DNA from: a candidate division KSB1 bacterium | GTDB lineage: Bacteria; Zhuqueibacterota; Zhuqueibacteria; JANLFK01; Oleimicrobiaceae | Direction of reading: 5' to 3' | DNA: 64,000 nucleotides | Assembly (NCBI GenBank): GCA_024655945.1 | Contig: JANLFK010000008.1 | Coordinates: 62,001 to 126,000, forward strand | Shown: positions 52,502-60,873 of the stretch, in pieces | Layout: every line of letters begins with the position of its first letter | How positions within the stretch are numbered: position 1 is the stretch's first letter | Notes under the pieces: model-generated | What the model saw: the letters and a program-made list of their open reading frames with translations, nothing else | Databases searched by the model: none | Told to the model about the DNA's origin: nothing | Translations under genes and position numbers: made by a program

Positions 52502-52978
52502 GGCTGGTCCTTCGCGCCGGCCACTTCCCGGACGCGGCACCATGTCATCCCGGATCTCTCGACGACGAGAAGCACGCGCCAAGTTGATCATTACCGCCTT
52601 CGGATCCTCCTCGGTCTCAGGACAAACAGGAACCTTCTTGCGCTCAATTCCCAAGAAACTGGCCAGCTTCTCCGCGTCGGCAAGCAACCAAGCCTCAACG
52701 GCACGTACAGCCACGCGAAAACACAGAAACCTGGCTCTGTTTGGCAGCCACTCTTTGCACAGGAGCGGCGCACATGGGAAATCGCGATCAAGGTCCACGA
52801 GCACAATCCACGGGGTCCGTCGCGCGGCGATGTTGAAGCCCTTGATACTGTCGCGCAGGTAGCGCTTGCCATTCTTGCCGTAGACGTGGCCTAACGTTCC
52901 ACCGGCGCAGTCAACGAGGCGGCGTACCACTGCCTCATCCACGATGCCCTCTACGGCGGCGTCGATGTACATCCTCAC
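52499..52978 (-). CDS. TOPRIM-like DUF4276-type protein, truncated by an amber codon
   Basis: A 159-residue product; full length would be about 199. It resembles DUF4276-type proteins that partner AAA_21 ATPases: an acidic residue in the first strand (MRMYIDAAVEG), a DxD strand (WIVLVDLDRDFPC), and a conserved AVEAWLLADAEKLASFLGI segment. These are TOPRIM-like nuclease features. The ATG overlaps the ATPase stop as ATGA. The stop at 52499 (TAG) falls in REGPA-ASRLIEF, where homologues have Tyr, so the gene is probably inactivated or misread. Confidence 0.75.
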   Translation of the reverse strand: MRMYIDAAVEGIVDEAVVRRLVDCAGGTLGHVYGKNGKRYLRDSIKGFNIAARRTPWIVLVDLDRDFPCAPLLCKEWLPNRARFLCFRVAVRAVEAWLLADAEKLASFLGIERKKVPVCPETEEDPKAVMINLARASRRREIRDDMVPRPGSGRREGPA

Positions 52979-54135
52979 AGCTCTCCAAACAGAGACAGGT
53001 GCTCCGCTCTGTCCGGCGCTGTCTTTGGAATGACCGCTTCCGCAAGGGAAATCCCTCCTTCCATGAGGTCCCGGATGTCCTGGAAGTCGCCCGCGGGCTT
53101 CACCTCGGTGCCGTCCGGACCCGGGCAGAGAAGCAACACCTCGTCCAGTGCTATCCCATCGTCTCTCAACAGGTCACTGCAATGAGTGCTCACAATGATC
53201 TGTCTGCCGGTCCTCCGCTGCATCCGGGCAAACATCTGGGGAACATACCGCACCACCTCGGGGTGGAGTGAGAGCTCTGGCTCCTCCAAAAGCAGCGGGC
53301 CGGTGCCAGCCATGATTGCCCATAGCAGGCCCATGAGGCGTAAGGTTCCGTCGGAAAACTGCTCCTCCGTCTGCCAGGCCCCCTGCGGGCGCCAGTGCTC
53401 ATACTTGCCCCGCAGGTGGGGCGTGCCGCGGGCGTCGCGCCACAGGTCAATCTCAGCAAGCTGCGGCACTGCAACCCGGAGCGTCTCCTTGATGCGCCGC
53501 AGCCGCGCGCTTCGCGTCTTTTCTTGCGTCTTCGCGATGGTCTCGAGAAAGTCGCCCCCAAATGGGTCATTTGCACGGCCCACGGAGCGGTCTGGCTCCC
53601 TCACAAGCTGCGGCACGATGTGAAGGTACCGGACCGACTCAAAAAACGACACCAGTTCGCGAAATGGCCGGTTCACATTCACTTGCTCAAGGTGGGTTTG
53701 GGTGAGAAGTTCAGGGTCCTCAATGTCCTCCTGGTTGGGACGGTCGAGAAGGACTCCTACGTGGCACCTCACCCTTTCCCTCCTGATGATTGGCCGCTGT
53801 TTGTTCTCCTGGTTGAACACCAGTTCGTATTCCCATGGCGGTGCCGATGGCCCAGATGCCACAGTGACCCGCACCTCAATGGCCGAATAACGTCGAGCCG
53901 CCAGGCACCTTAGGGCGCTGACACCACCGCGGCGGCGGATTGCCTCTTGAAAGCCGCCGCCAGGCGTAGCAAGGTCGCGCAGAAACCGAAAGACGTCGAG
54001 GAAGTGCGACTTGCCCGAAGCATTGGGGCCGACCAAGAATACCCGTTCTTGGAGAGGGACATTGATGTGGGCAAAATTCTTCCAGTTCCGAAGCTCGAGG
54101 CTGGAGAACAAAGGAGTGCGAGTCTTCTCACGCAT
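52975..54135 (-). CDS. AAA_21-type ATPase of an OLD/AbiEii-like defence pair
   Basis: A 386-residue SMC/ABC-like ATPase with no long coiled coil. Walker A is GPNASGKSHFLDVF (residues 36-49), the signature is FSDGTLRLMGLLW, Walker B is PLLLEEPELSLHPEVV, and the H-loop is VSTHCSDLL. It is paired with a TOPRIM-like gene by a four-base overlap, as in several anti-phage or genome-maintenance pairs. ATG at 54135 follows GGGAGG. The ATPase itself appears intact although its partner is cut. The defence role is inference. Confidence 0.85.
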   Translation of the reverse strand: MREKTRTPLFSSLELRNWKNFAHINVPLQERVFLVGPNASGKSHFLDVFRFLRDLATPGGGFQEAIRRRGGVSALRCLAARRYSAIEVRVTVASGPSAPPWEYELVFNQENKQRPIIRRERVRCHVGVLLDRPNQEDIEDPELLTQTHLEQVNVNRPFRELVSFFESVRYLHIVPQLVREPDRSVGRANDPFGGDFLETIAKTQEKTRSARLRRIKETLRVAVPQLAEIDLWRDARGTPHLRGKYEHWRPQGAWQTEEQFSDGTLRLMGLLWAIMAGTGPLLLEEPELSLHPEVVRYVPQMFARMQRRTGRQIIVSTHCSDLLRDDGIALDEVLLLCPGPDGTEVKPAGDFQDIRDLMEGGISLAEAVIPKTAPDRAEHLSLFGEL

Positions 54136-54339
54136 AATGAGCGGCCTCCCTATGCTTCTTGCTTAGCCCACCTTGCTCTTGCGATCGCTGCTACGGAGAG
54201 GGCCATATGCATCGATCCTTTCTGCATGGTGCGCGACTATTGCGGGGGCCAGCGTCAGCACACCTAATGTCCCCATGCGCTCGACCGAGCATTTGGTTGT
54301 CAAGGCCTTTCGGTTTCGTTTTTCCCACACTCGACGTTT

Positions 54340-56004
54340 CTATTCCCCCCGTGAGGCCGCTGCCCTGAGGCGGCGGAGCACCTTCATGGTGTCGTTCACC
54401 CCGCGGCCAAAGTAGTCGTGCAGCCGCACGTATTCCGCGTACAGTTGGGCGTAGATTGCATGGTGGGCAGGCACCGGCCGGTAGACGGTCTCCTTCTGCT
54501 TGGCCATGCGCCTTGTCGCTTCGGCAAAGTCGTCAAAGCCGCCGGCGGCGCGACCGGCGGCAATCGCCCCGATGATGGCCGCCCCTAACGCTGTGGCCTG
54601 GGCCGAGGCGGCGAGGCGGATCTCCCGCCCGGTCACGTCCGCATAGATCTGCATGAGCATTGGGCTCTTGTCGGCAATTCCCCCGCAGGCATAAAGCTCC
54701 TGCACGGGTATGCCTTGCTCTTCGTGGTTGTCGACGATCTTTTTGGTACCGAACGCCGTCGCCTCCACCAAGGCGCGGTAGACCTCCTCTGGTTTGCTGG
54801 CTAAGGTGAAGCCGACGATGAGCCCAGACAGCTCCGCGTCCATGAGGATGGAGCGGTTGCCATTCCACCAGTCCAGCGCCAACAGGCCGCTTTGCCCAGG
54901 GCGGAGGCGTGCAGCCCGCTGCTCCAGCACCTTGTAGGGATCAAGACCGTTGCGCGTGGCTTCTTCGTGGAGCTCTACCGGCAGGTGCTGGCGCACGTAC
55001 CAGGCGAAGATGTCGCCCACGGCTGCCTGGCCAGATTCGTAGCCCACGTATCCGGGTACGATGCCGTCTTCCACTATGCCTGCGATGCCCGTGGCAGTCA
55101 CTTTGGGCCCCAGCACCATGTGGCAGGTGGAAGTGCCCAGGACCAGCACCATCTTTCCCGGCTCCGCCACGCCGGTGCCGAGCACCGCGGAGTGGGCATC
55201 GATGATGGCCACGCCCACAGGGGTGCCTGCGCGCAAGCCGAGACGCTGGGCCACTTCGGCGCGCGTGCCCACCGGGTAGATGCTGGTGCTCAGCTTGTCA
55301 GCAACCACGTCTCTGAAGCGGGAATCCAAGGCGGCGAAAAAGTCCGGCGAAGGATAGCCTGCCTGCTTGTCCCAAAGGGCCTTGTAGCCCGCCTGACAGG
55401 CGCTCCGTTTTTCCTCGCCCGTGAGGTACCACACCAGCCAGTCGCCGCCCTCGATGATGCGGGATGCGGCCTGGTACACCTCCGGCGCCTCGCGCAGCAT
55501 CTGCAGCGCCTTTGGGAAGAGCCATTCAGAAGCGATCTTGCCGCCGTAGCGAGCCAGGAAAGATTCTCCCCGCTGCGCGGCCAGGTGATTGATCTCGTCT
55601 GCCTCAGGCTGGGCAGCGTGATGCTTCCAGAGTTTGGGCCAGGCATGGGGTTGCACGGCAAAGGCTTCCGTCAGGCAGGGAGGAGTGCCGTTAGCAGTGG
55701 TGGGCAGCACCGTGCAAGAAGTAAAGTCGACGCCAATTCCCACCACCTGCTCCGCTTCGACCCTTGCCTCCCGGATGGCGTGCGGCACGATGTGCGCCAG
55801 GGCGTGCAGCCAATCCCCTGGGTGTCGCACTGCCCACTCGTCGCCCAATTTCACGCCGGACTCGGGGAGCTCCTCAGTGATGACCCCGTGGGGATACTGC
55901 GCGACTGCGGTGGCGAGCTCCTCCCCGGAAGAGAGATCGACCACCACCGCGCGTGCCGATTCGGTGCCAAAGTCAAGCCCCAGGCTCACCAGCCTTCTGT
56001 CCAT
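54340..56004 (-). CDS. araB: Ribulokinase (FGGY family)
   Basis: A 554-residue sugar kinase of ribulokinase length. The N-terminal phosphate loop is LGLDFGTESARAVVVD; VGIGVDFTSCTVLPT and EWLFPKALQM are ribulokinase-type, followed by IDAHSAVLGTG, LVLGTSTCHMV and the adenosine-binding ACGGIADKSPMLMQIYADV. It phosphorylates L-ribulose or a related ketopentose. No araA or araD is nearby. ATG at 56004 follows AGGAG. It lies 30 bases downstream of the phosphofructokinase gene and is probably co-transcribed. Confidence 0.92.
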   Translation of the reverse strand: MDRRLVSLGLDFGTESARAVVVDLSSGEELATAVAQYPHGVITEELPESGVKLGDEWAVRHPGDWLHALAHIVPHAIREARVEAEQVVGIGVDFTSCTVLPTTANGTPPCLTEAFAVQPHAWPKLWKHHAAQPEADEINHLAAQRGESFLARYGGKIASEWLFPKALQMLREAPEVYQAASRIIEGGDWLVWYLTGEEKRSACQAGYKALWDKQAGYPSPDFFAALDSRFRDVVADKLSTSIYPVGTRAEVAQRLGLRAGTPVGVAIIDAHSAVLGTGVAEPGKMVLVLGTSTCHMVLGPKVTATGIAGIVEDGIVPGYVGYESGQAAVGDIFAWYVRQHLPVELHEEATRNGLDPYKVLEQRAARLRPGQSGLLALDWWNGNRSILMDAELSGLIVGFTLASKPEEVYRALVEATAFGTKKIVDNHEEQGIPVQELYACGGIADKSPMLMQIYADVTGREIRLAASAQATALGAAIIGAIAAGRAAGGFDDFAEATRRMAKQKETVYRPVPAHHAIYAQLYAEYVRLHDYFGRGVNDTMKVLRRLRAAASRGE

Positions 56005-56034
56005 GCGTCTCTCCTGACGGGTTGTGGTGCGGGA

Positions 56035-57129
56035 TCAATCGCCCAGGCAGCTGCCGACACTGCGCGCCACGGCAATCAATGGCGAGTCCAAGGGGACTTT
56101 GCGGGTCTTGCCTCCCACCTCCTTAATGGGCACGTGCTTCAGCTCGCCACCCTGGATGCCCACCATGTGGCCAAAGTTGCCGTTCACCACCATCCTCACC
56201 GCTTCGACGCCGAAGCGCGTGGCGAGGATGCGGTCGTAGGCAGTCGGCACGCCGCCCCGCAGCAGGTGCCCCAACACCGTAACCCGCGTCTCCACTTTGG
56301 TGCGTTGCTCGATATCTTTGGCCACCACGCTGCCGATGCCGCCCAAGCGGATCTTGTCCGGGCTCCCTTCGATCAGCTCGCGCACCACCATCTTGCCCCC
56401 TTTGGGGGCCGCCGCTTCTGCGACCACGAGAATGCTGAAACGGCTCCCGCGGAAGTTGCGCTCTTTCACTCGTTCGCAGACGATATCGATATCGTACGGG
56501 ATTTCCGGGATGAGGATGATGTCGCCACCCCCGGCGATGCCGATGGTTAGGGCCAACCAGCCGGCATAGCGGCCCATCACTTCCACGACCATCACGCGGT
56601 GGTGCGACTGAGCAGTGGTGTGCAGGCGGTCAATGGCTTCGGTACCTGTGGCCACCGCCGAATCGAAGCCAAAGGTCACGTCCGTGCCGTACAGGTCGTT
56701 GTCGATCGTCTTCGGCACTCCGACCACCGGCAGGCCCTTGTCCATCATGCGTGCCGCTGCTGCCATGGTGCCGTCCCCGCCGATGCAGACCAGGGCATCC
56801 AATCCCAGGTTTTCGAAGTTGTGCATCGCCTGGTCGGAGCGGTCGCGATAGACCATCTTGCCGCCTTCGAGCATCGGGTAGTTGAAGGGGTCGGCCCGGT
56901 TGGAGGTGCCAAGGATGGTGCCGCCCCTGGTCAGGATGCCGGAAACCGCTGCATAGTCCAGGTCCATATAGCGGTTCTCGAGCAGACCTTCGAACCCATC
57001 CACGAAGCCCACCACTTCCATGTCGTATTCCAGCAGCGCCGTCTTGGTCACCGCACGGATCACAGCATTGAGGCCGGGGCAATCGCCACCACCGGTCAGC
57101 ACCGCCAGTCGCATCCGTTTCTTCGGCAT
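56035..57129 (-). CDS. pfkA: 6-phosphofructokinase (group III, ATP-type by sequence)
   Basis: A 364-residue PFK. Motifs are LTGGGDCPGLNAVIR, CIGGDGTMAAA, VPKTIDNDL with catalytic Asp, VEVMGRYAGWLAL and VLGHLLRGG. The position that separates ATP from PPi enzymes is Gly (GGDG), as in ATP-PFKs, while the later position is Lys (PKTIDND), as in PPi enzymes. This Gly/Lys pair is known from group III ATP-dependent PFKs. ATG at 57129 lies eight bases after GGAGG; an in-frame GTG upstream is less likely. It has its own promoter and leads into araB. Confidence 0.94.
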   Translation of the reverse strand: MPKKRMRLAVLTGGGDCPGLNAVIRAVTKTALLEYDMEVVGFVDGFEGLLENRYMDLDYAAVSGILTRGGTILGTSNRADPFNYPMLEGGKMVYRDRSDQAMHNFENLGLDALVCIGGDGTMAAAARMMDKGLPVVGVPKTIDNDLYGTDVTFGFDSAVATGTEAIDRLHTTAQSHHRVMVVEVMGRYAGWLALTIGIAGGGDIILIPEIPYDIDIVCERVKERNFRGSRFSILVVAEAAAPKGGKMVVRELIEGSPDKIRLGGIGSVVAKDIEQRTKVETRVTVLGHLLRGGVPTAYDRILATRFGVEAVRMVVNGNFGHMVGIQGGELKHVPIKEVGGKTRKVPLDSPLIAVARSVGSCLGD

Positions 57130-57459
57130 CTTCCTCTCCTCCACGTCCTCAAGTTCGGTGCAGGTGCACGGATCCCTTTCACGTCGTCCAGCGATCTGGC
57201 TCCGAGTAACTGGACGCCGCGAAAATATACACAGTTACGGCCCCAATATCAAGGAAGAAATGCCCGCGGCTGGAGGCGGCTTGAAGCGGAGGAGTCCGGA
57301 GCCTTGTGATTGGGATTCGCCCCATTCCCACGCCCGCACGCCGACTCCGAACAGTAGGAAGGTGAGCGAGGGCGCCAGGCTGGAGGAGCGGCTGCCAAGC
57401 ATCTTGGTAGTGAGGAGTTGGGCCCGCAGGCCGCGGTCAGCGGGAAAAACGGAGGATGG
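57130..57459. other. Intergenic stretch with the pfkA promoter
   Basis: About 330 bases between the GH16 gene end and pfkA. Besides the promoter at 57224-57252 I see no gene, terminator or repeat. Confidence 0.45.
57224..57252 (-). promoter_or_regulatory. Predicted promoter of pfkA-araB
   Basis: TTGATA and TATATT on the minus strand with exactly 17 bases between; the leader would be about 88 bases. Confidence 0.75.
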
Positions 57460-59268
57460 TCACCTGCTGACAGTAAACTTCTTGAGGATGGCGCTGCGGG
57501 GCGTCTCCACCCGCAGGAAGTAGATGCCGCTGGGCAAGGGGTATCCTTGGCTCCCAAGGCCGTCCCAGCTGAAAATGTGGAGGCCGGGCGCCTGTTCGCC
57601 TGCAAACAACTGGCGGACCACTCTGCCGAGAGGGTCATAGACCGACAGGCGCACCTGCCCTGGTGCGGGAAGGGCGTAGCGGATTGCCGCCGGTGGCACA
57701 AGCGGGTTCGGGTAGAGCTGGCAAGAAAGCCCGTCAGCTGGCACATAGCTCTGTCCGGGTCCAACAGCGGAGGAGGCCTCCTCCACGATCAGCCCGCACA
57801 GCAGGGTAGAGTCGCGGCCGGCAGCAAAGTGGACATCCAGGACGCCATCGGTCACCGGCACCTGGTCGGCCACCAGTTGGAAGGCGACGCCGTTGCCGGC
57901 CTGCGCGGCCAGGTCCAAGTCGCGAGCAACGCTGCGCCCTTCGACTACCACATCGAAGCGGCGCTGCCCTGGAGCCGTCAGGCGCGTCTCCGCGAAGAGC
58001 AAGGTGACGCGGTAGTTGCCGGGCTGCAGCCGCACCATGTAGCGCACCAGGCCACGGCGCTGCGCACGATAGACCGCAGGCACCTCGGTCTGGGCAATTG
58101 GCACAGAAGCTGGCTCCTGCACCTTTTTGCCATCGGCGTAGCCATACTCGCTGCGCTCGTTCCACCCCTGGTCGGGCAGAAAGTCTCCGAAGGCATCCCC
58201 GCCCACGTTTACCTTTAACGGCAGGGTAAGTGGCGTGGCAAAGATGAGGTTGACTACCTGGCCGGTGAGCCTATTGGGCTGCGGCGCCCGATCCTTGATC
58301 CCCATGACTACCAGAGTGCCCGTGCTGTTTTCGAGCCCATGCGCCTCGAGGGTGACGGTACGGAGATCTTCGCCGAGCGAGGCGCGGGAGATGGTGGCCC
58401 CTGGGACGAGAAAATTCCCCACCCTTTCGGCACTTTCCCTGTCCACCTCTTCACAGAAGCGGACCAGGACTCTTTCCCTTTCTGCCCTGGCCCAGAGGAC
58501 CGCGGGTGGCTTGTTGTCCACATACCCAAGGTTGACCGGATCGGTGAGACAGAGAATCATTAGGCCGTCCTTGAAGACCACATTCTCCGGCACAAAGTCG
58601 CAGTCGTTACCAGGAAAGGTATGGGTGGCCTTCTCCCACCTGGTCTGGTCCCAAGCGTCAAAGTGGTCCGTCCACTGATGCGTAAAATTGTGGTCAGTGC
58701 CGGTGTCGCCGACGCCCGGCGTGTAAGAGGCGTAGCTGACATAATCGTAGAAGGCAAAGCGGGGCAGGATAGAATCCGACCATGGTCCCACCCAATCGTG
58801 GTATGCCGGATTCCAGATGTTCATCATGATCTTCTGAGGTCGGCGCAAGGTGAGCACATGTTCCTCGGTCTGCCGATACACTTCTTCTCCATCCACAAAC
58901 CAGGCCACATACTCCGGCGTCCACTCGATGGCATAGACATGAAAGTCCACATGCGGGTTGAAGGGCACCCACTGGTGGCGGAGGTGAATCATCTGCCGCG
59001 GGGTGATGGTAGTAATTTGCACGTCGTCTGTGTACCGGCCATGGATTTCGATGTCGATCTCGTTCCAGCTCACCGTCGGGTCGATGTCGTTGTAGGTGAA
59101 AAAGGTGGAGACGTGGCCCTCGCCTGCAGAGGCTTTGTAGCACACCTCAAAGCGGCCGTACAGATACGACTCTCGCGTGCGCAGCTCGGCCCCTTTGTAG
59201 TTCTTGGCAGTGCTCGGTGCTACAAACAAGGCCACAAGAATGACGGAACAGGAAACTGTCCACTTCAT
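57460..59268 (-). CDS. Secreted GH16 family glycanase with malectin-like and sorting domains
   Basis: A 602-residue exported enzyme. After the signal peptide (VSCSVILVALFVAPSTA) comes a GH16 domain at about residues 22-200 with the catalytic motif EIDIEIHG and substrate-site sequence FHVYAIEWTPEYVAWFVDG. Family members cut beta-1,3/1,4-glucans, agarose-type or xyloglucan chains; the substrate here is not decided. A malectin-like domain follows near residues 345-485 (KVNVGGDAFGDF; LVRYMVRLQPGNYRVTLLFAE). The end is a FlgD-like sorting domain (YPNPLVPPAAIRYALP; PSGIYFLRV). ATG at 59268 follows GAGGA. Confidence 0.88.
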   Translation of the reverse strand: MKWTVSCSVILVALFVAPSTAKNYKGAELRTRESYLYGRFEVCYKASAGEGHVSTFFTYNDIDPTVSWNEIDIEIHGRYTDDVQITTITPRQMIHLRHQWVPFNPHVDFHVYAIEWTPEYVAWFVDGEEVYRQTEEHVLTLRRPQKIMMNIWNPAYHDWVGPWSDSILPRFAFYDYVSYASYTPGVGDTGTDHNFTHQWTDHFDAWDQTRWEKATHTFPGNDCDFVPENVVFKDGLMILCLTDPVNLGYVDNKPPAVLWARAERERVLVRFCEEVDRESAERVGNFLVPGATISRASLGEDLRTVTLEAHGLENSTGTLVVMGIKDRAPQPNRLTGQVVNLIFATPLTLPLKVNVGGDAFGDFLPDQGWNERSEYGYADGKKVQEPASVPIAQTEVPAVYRAQRRGLVRYMVRLQPGNYRVTLLFAETRLTAPGQRRFDVVVEGRSVARDLDLAAQAGNGVAFQLVADQVPVTDGVLDVHFAAGRDSTLLCGLIVEEASSAVGPGQSYVPADGLSCQLYPNPLVPPAAIRYALPAPGQVRLSVYDPLGRVVRQLFAGEQAPGLHIFSWDGLGSQGYPLPSGIYFLRVETPRSAILKKFTVSR

Positions 59269-59310
59269 GGCAGGTCCTCTTGTCCACACACCGGCAGAAA
59301 GGGGAAGGCG

Positions 59311-60873
59311 TTACCCTCCCATCTTGTGCCCGTAGTCGAGAGGGTGGACTGTGGTGAGCAGCGGGAACATGGGTACCAGCACCGGGTACGGCGCCCCTCG
59401 TTGCAGCACTAACATGTCCAGACGCGTGAGTTTCAGGCGCTCGAAACGGTCCGTGTCGATCTCAATCTGGTCGCTGTACTTCTTTTGCAGTTCTCGCACG
59501 TAGGGGTTGAGGTGTTGTTCGATCACCGCCACATCGACCCGCGACAGGTCACCTTCCTGGCCTCGGGCCCGGAGGAAGAGGTTGCGCTGATAGAGGGCCA
59601 GAATGTGGTCTTGCCACATCTGCACGTTGCGCTGCACAGGAAGGGCCCTGTCATATCCCCGCTTGTAAGCTTCCTGGGCAATGTACTTGTCGCGGATGAG
59701 GTCAGCGATGGCCAGGCGCAGCTGGGCAGGAAACTCGCCTTTCTTGATGTGCCGGGTGCGGAACACCAGCGGATGCGCGTCCAGCTCCTTTTCCAAGTCC
59801 GCCACGGTCCATGTCGTGCCATCGATGCGCAGCAGCGGCATGGTGCGCAGCTGCGCGATGTCGTCGCCCAACCGGTCCACGACCAGCTCTTCGTCTCCCT
59901 GTTGCCAGAAGCCCCGATTGAAGGCTTGCCTCTTCTCCTGTGGCGACGCCAAGAAGAGCGGAGCCAAGGTGGCGGCCAAACGGTAGAAGGTGTCCTCCAC
60001 CAACACCATCTTCTTGCCGCGCATGGCCTTCTGGACGAACTGCAGGTACGCCTGCTCGGCGCGTTCCTGGCGGACTGCCTCCTCCACATCGCTCCACTGC
60101 TGGCGCATCTGGGTGTCCGAGAGGAGCAGTGCCTGCTTCCACCCCTGCACTTGCATCACGGTGTACAGAGTGTCGTCGATACGCACCGGCCCGACGACGT
60201 CTCCCTGGACGAAAGGCTTCGAAAAGAGCGCCCGCTTGATGGCTTCGTGTTCGGCGCGGCTCCAGGCCACTTCGCGCTCGGGTATCAGGCCAACACCTCC
60301 CACCAAGGGGAAACCCGCGGCGAATGACCGACCCGCGGAAAAGTGCTCGCGCAGCAGCTGAGCCAGGCTGTCGCCACTGAAGGTGTAGTAGGCCACGCGA
60401 TAGGTACGCGTGGATGCCTGGAAACGTGGCGCAACGTCCTTTCGTTTCAGCCTGATTTGCGCGTAAAAGTCGCGATAGAACAACCACTGCCGCATGGCCT
60501 GCTCCTGGCGGCCGCGCAGATAGGCGCGAAACTGGGCGTTGTTGGCGAGCTCATTCTCTGCCCCGGCCTCCATGGCGAGCAGCTTTTCGGCAATCAGGGT
60601 GTTCAGGACGATCTTGCGGTGCACGTAACTGTCGCCCCGGCAGTACGGGGGACGTGGTGTGTACTCGGCACGGCGGAGAAACTCATCCACCGTGATCACG
60701 CGCTCGCCCACGCGCGCCAGCGGCACCTCAGCGGGCAATTCAGGCTGCTTGTGGCAGGCGAGAATGACGAGCGCCCCCGCAAGCAGGGCAAGCGACGCGC
60801 TTACCAGCCAAGGCCGCGGAGGCGGAATTGCAGGGCCGCTCTGGTCAGCCTTTCTGCGCATGGCAAAGTTCAA
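59311..60873 (-). CDS. SurA/PpiC-like periplasmic foldase lipoprotein
   Basis: A 520-residue lipoprotein with a membrane segment ending in a lipobox (LVILAC, about residue 40). The N-terminal part (VGERVITVDEFLRRAEYTP; IAEKLLAMEAGAENEL) matches SurA-type foldases. The parvulin-like part (GLIPEREVAW; GDVVGPVRIDDTLYTVMQV) is degenerate and may lack isomerase activity. TTG at 60873 has GGAG upstream and overlaps the PorV-like stop; ATG at 60861 is an alternative. It follows directly on the PorV-like gene, fitting a role in barrel or surface-protein assembly. Confidence 0.78.
   Translation of the reverse strand: MNFAMRRKADQSGPAIPPPRPWLVSASLALLAGALVILACHKQPELPAEVPLARVGERVITVDEFLRRAEYTPRPPYCRGDSYVHRKIVLNTLIAEKLLAMEAGAENELANNAQFRAYLRGRQEQAMRQWLFYRDFYAQIRLKRKDVAPRFQASTRTYRVAYYTFSGDSLAQLLREHFSAGRSFAAGFPLVGGVGLIPEREVAWSRAEHEAIKRALFSKPFVQGDVVGPVRIDDTLYTVMQVQGWKQALLLSDTQMRQQWSDVEEAVRQERAEQAYLQFVQKAMRGKKMVLVEDTFYRLAATLAPLFLASPQEKRQAFNRGFWQQGDEELVVDRLGDDIAQLRTMPLLRIDGTTWTVADLEKELDAHPLVFRTRHIKKGEFPAQLRLAIADLIRDKYIAQEAYKRGYDRALPVQRNVQMWQDHILALYQRNLFLRARGQEGDLSRVDVAVIEQHLNPYVRELQKKYSDQIEIDTDRFERLKLTRLDMLVLQRGAPYPVLVPMFPLLTTVHPLDYGHKMGG

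Noticed and set aside
51844-52575. Open frames of 180-240 codons upstream of glgC
   Set aside because: They overlap each other and the TOPRIM gene tail, lack ribosome sites, and have no protein-like pattern.
54294-54299. TTGACA on the minus strand upstream of the AAA ATPase gene
   Set aside because: The position 17 bases downstream reads GCGCAT, a poor -10.
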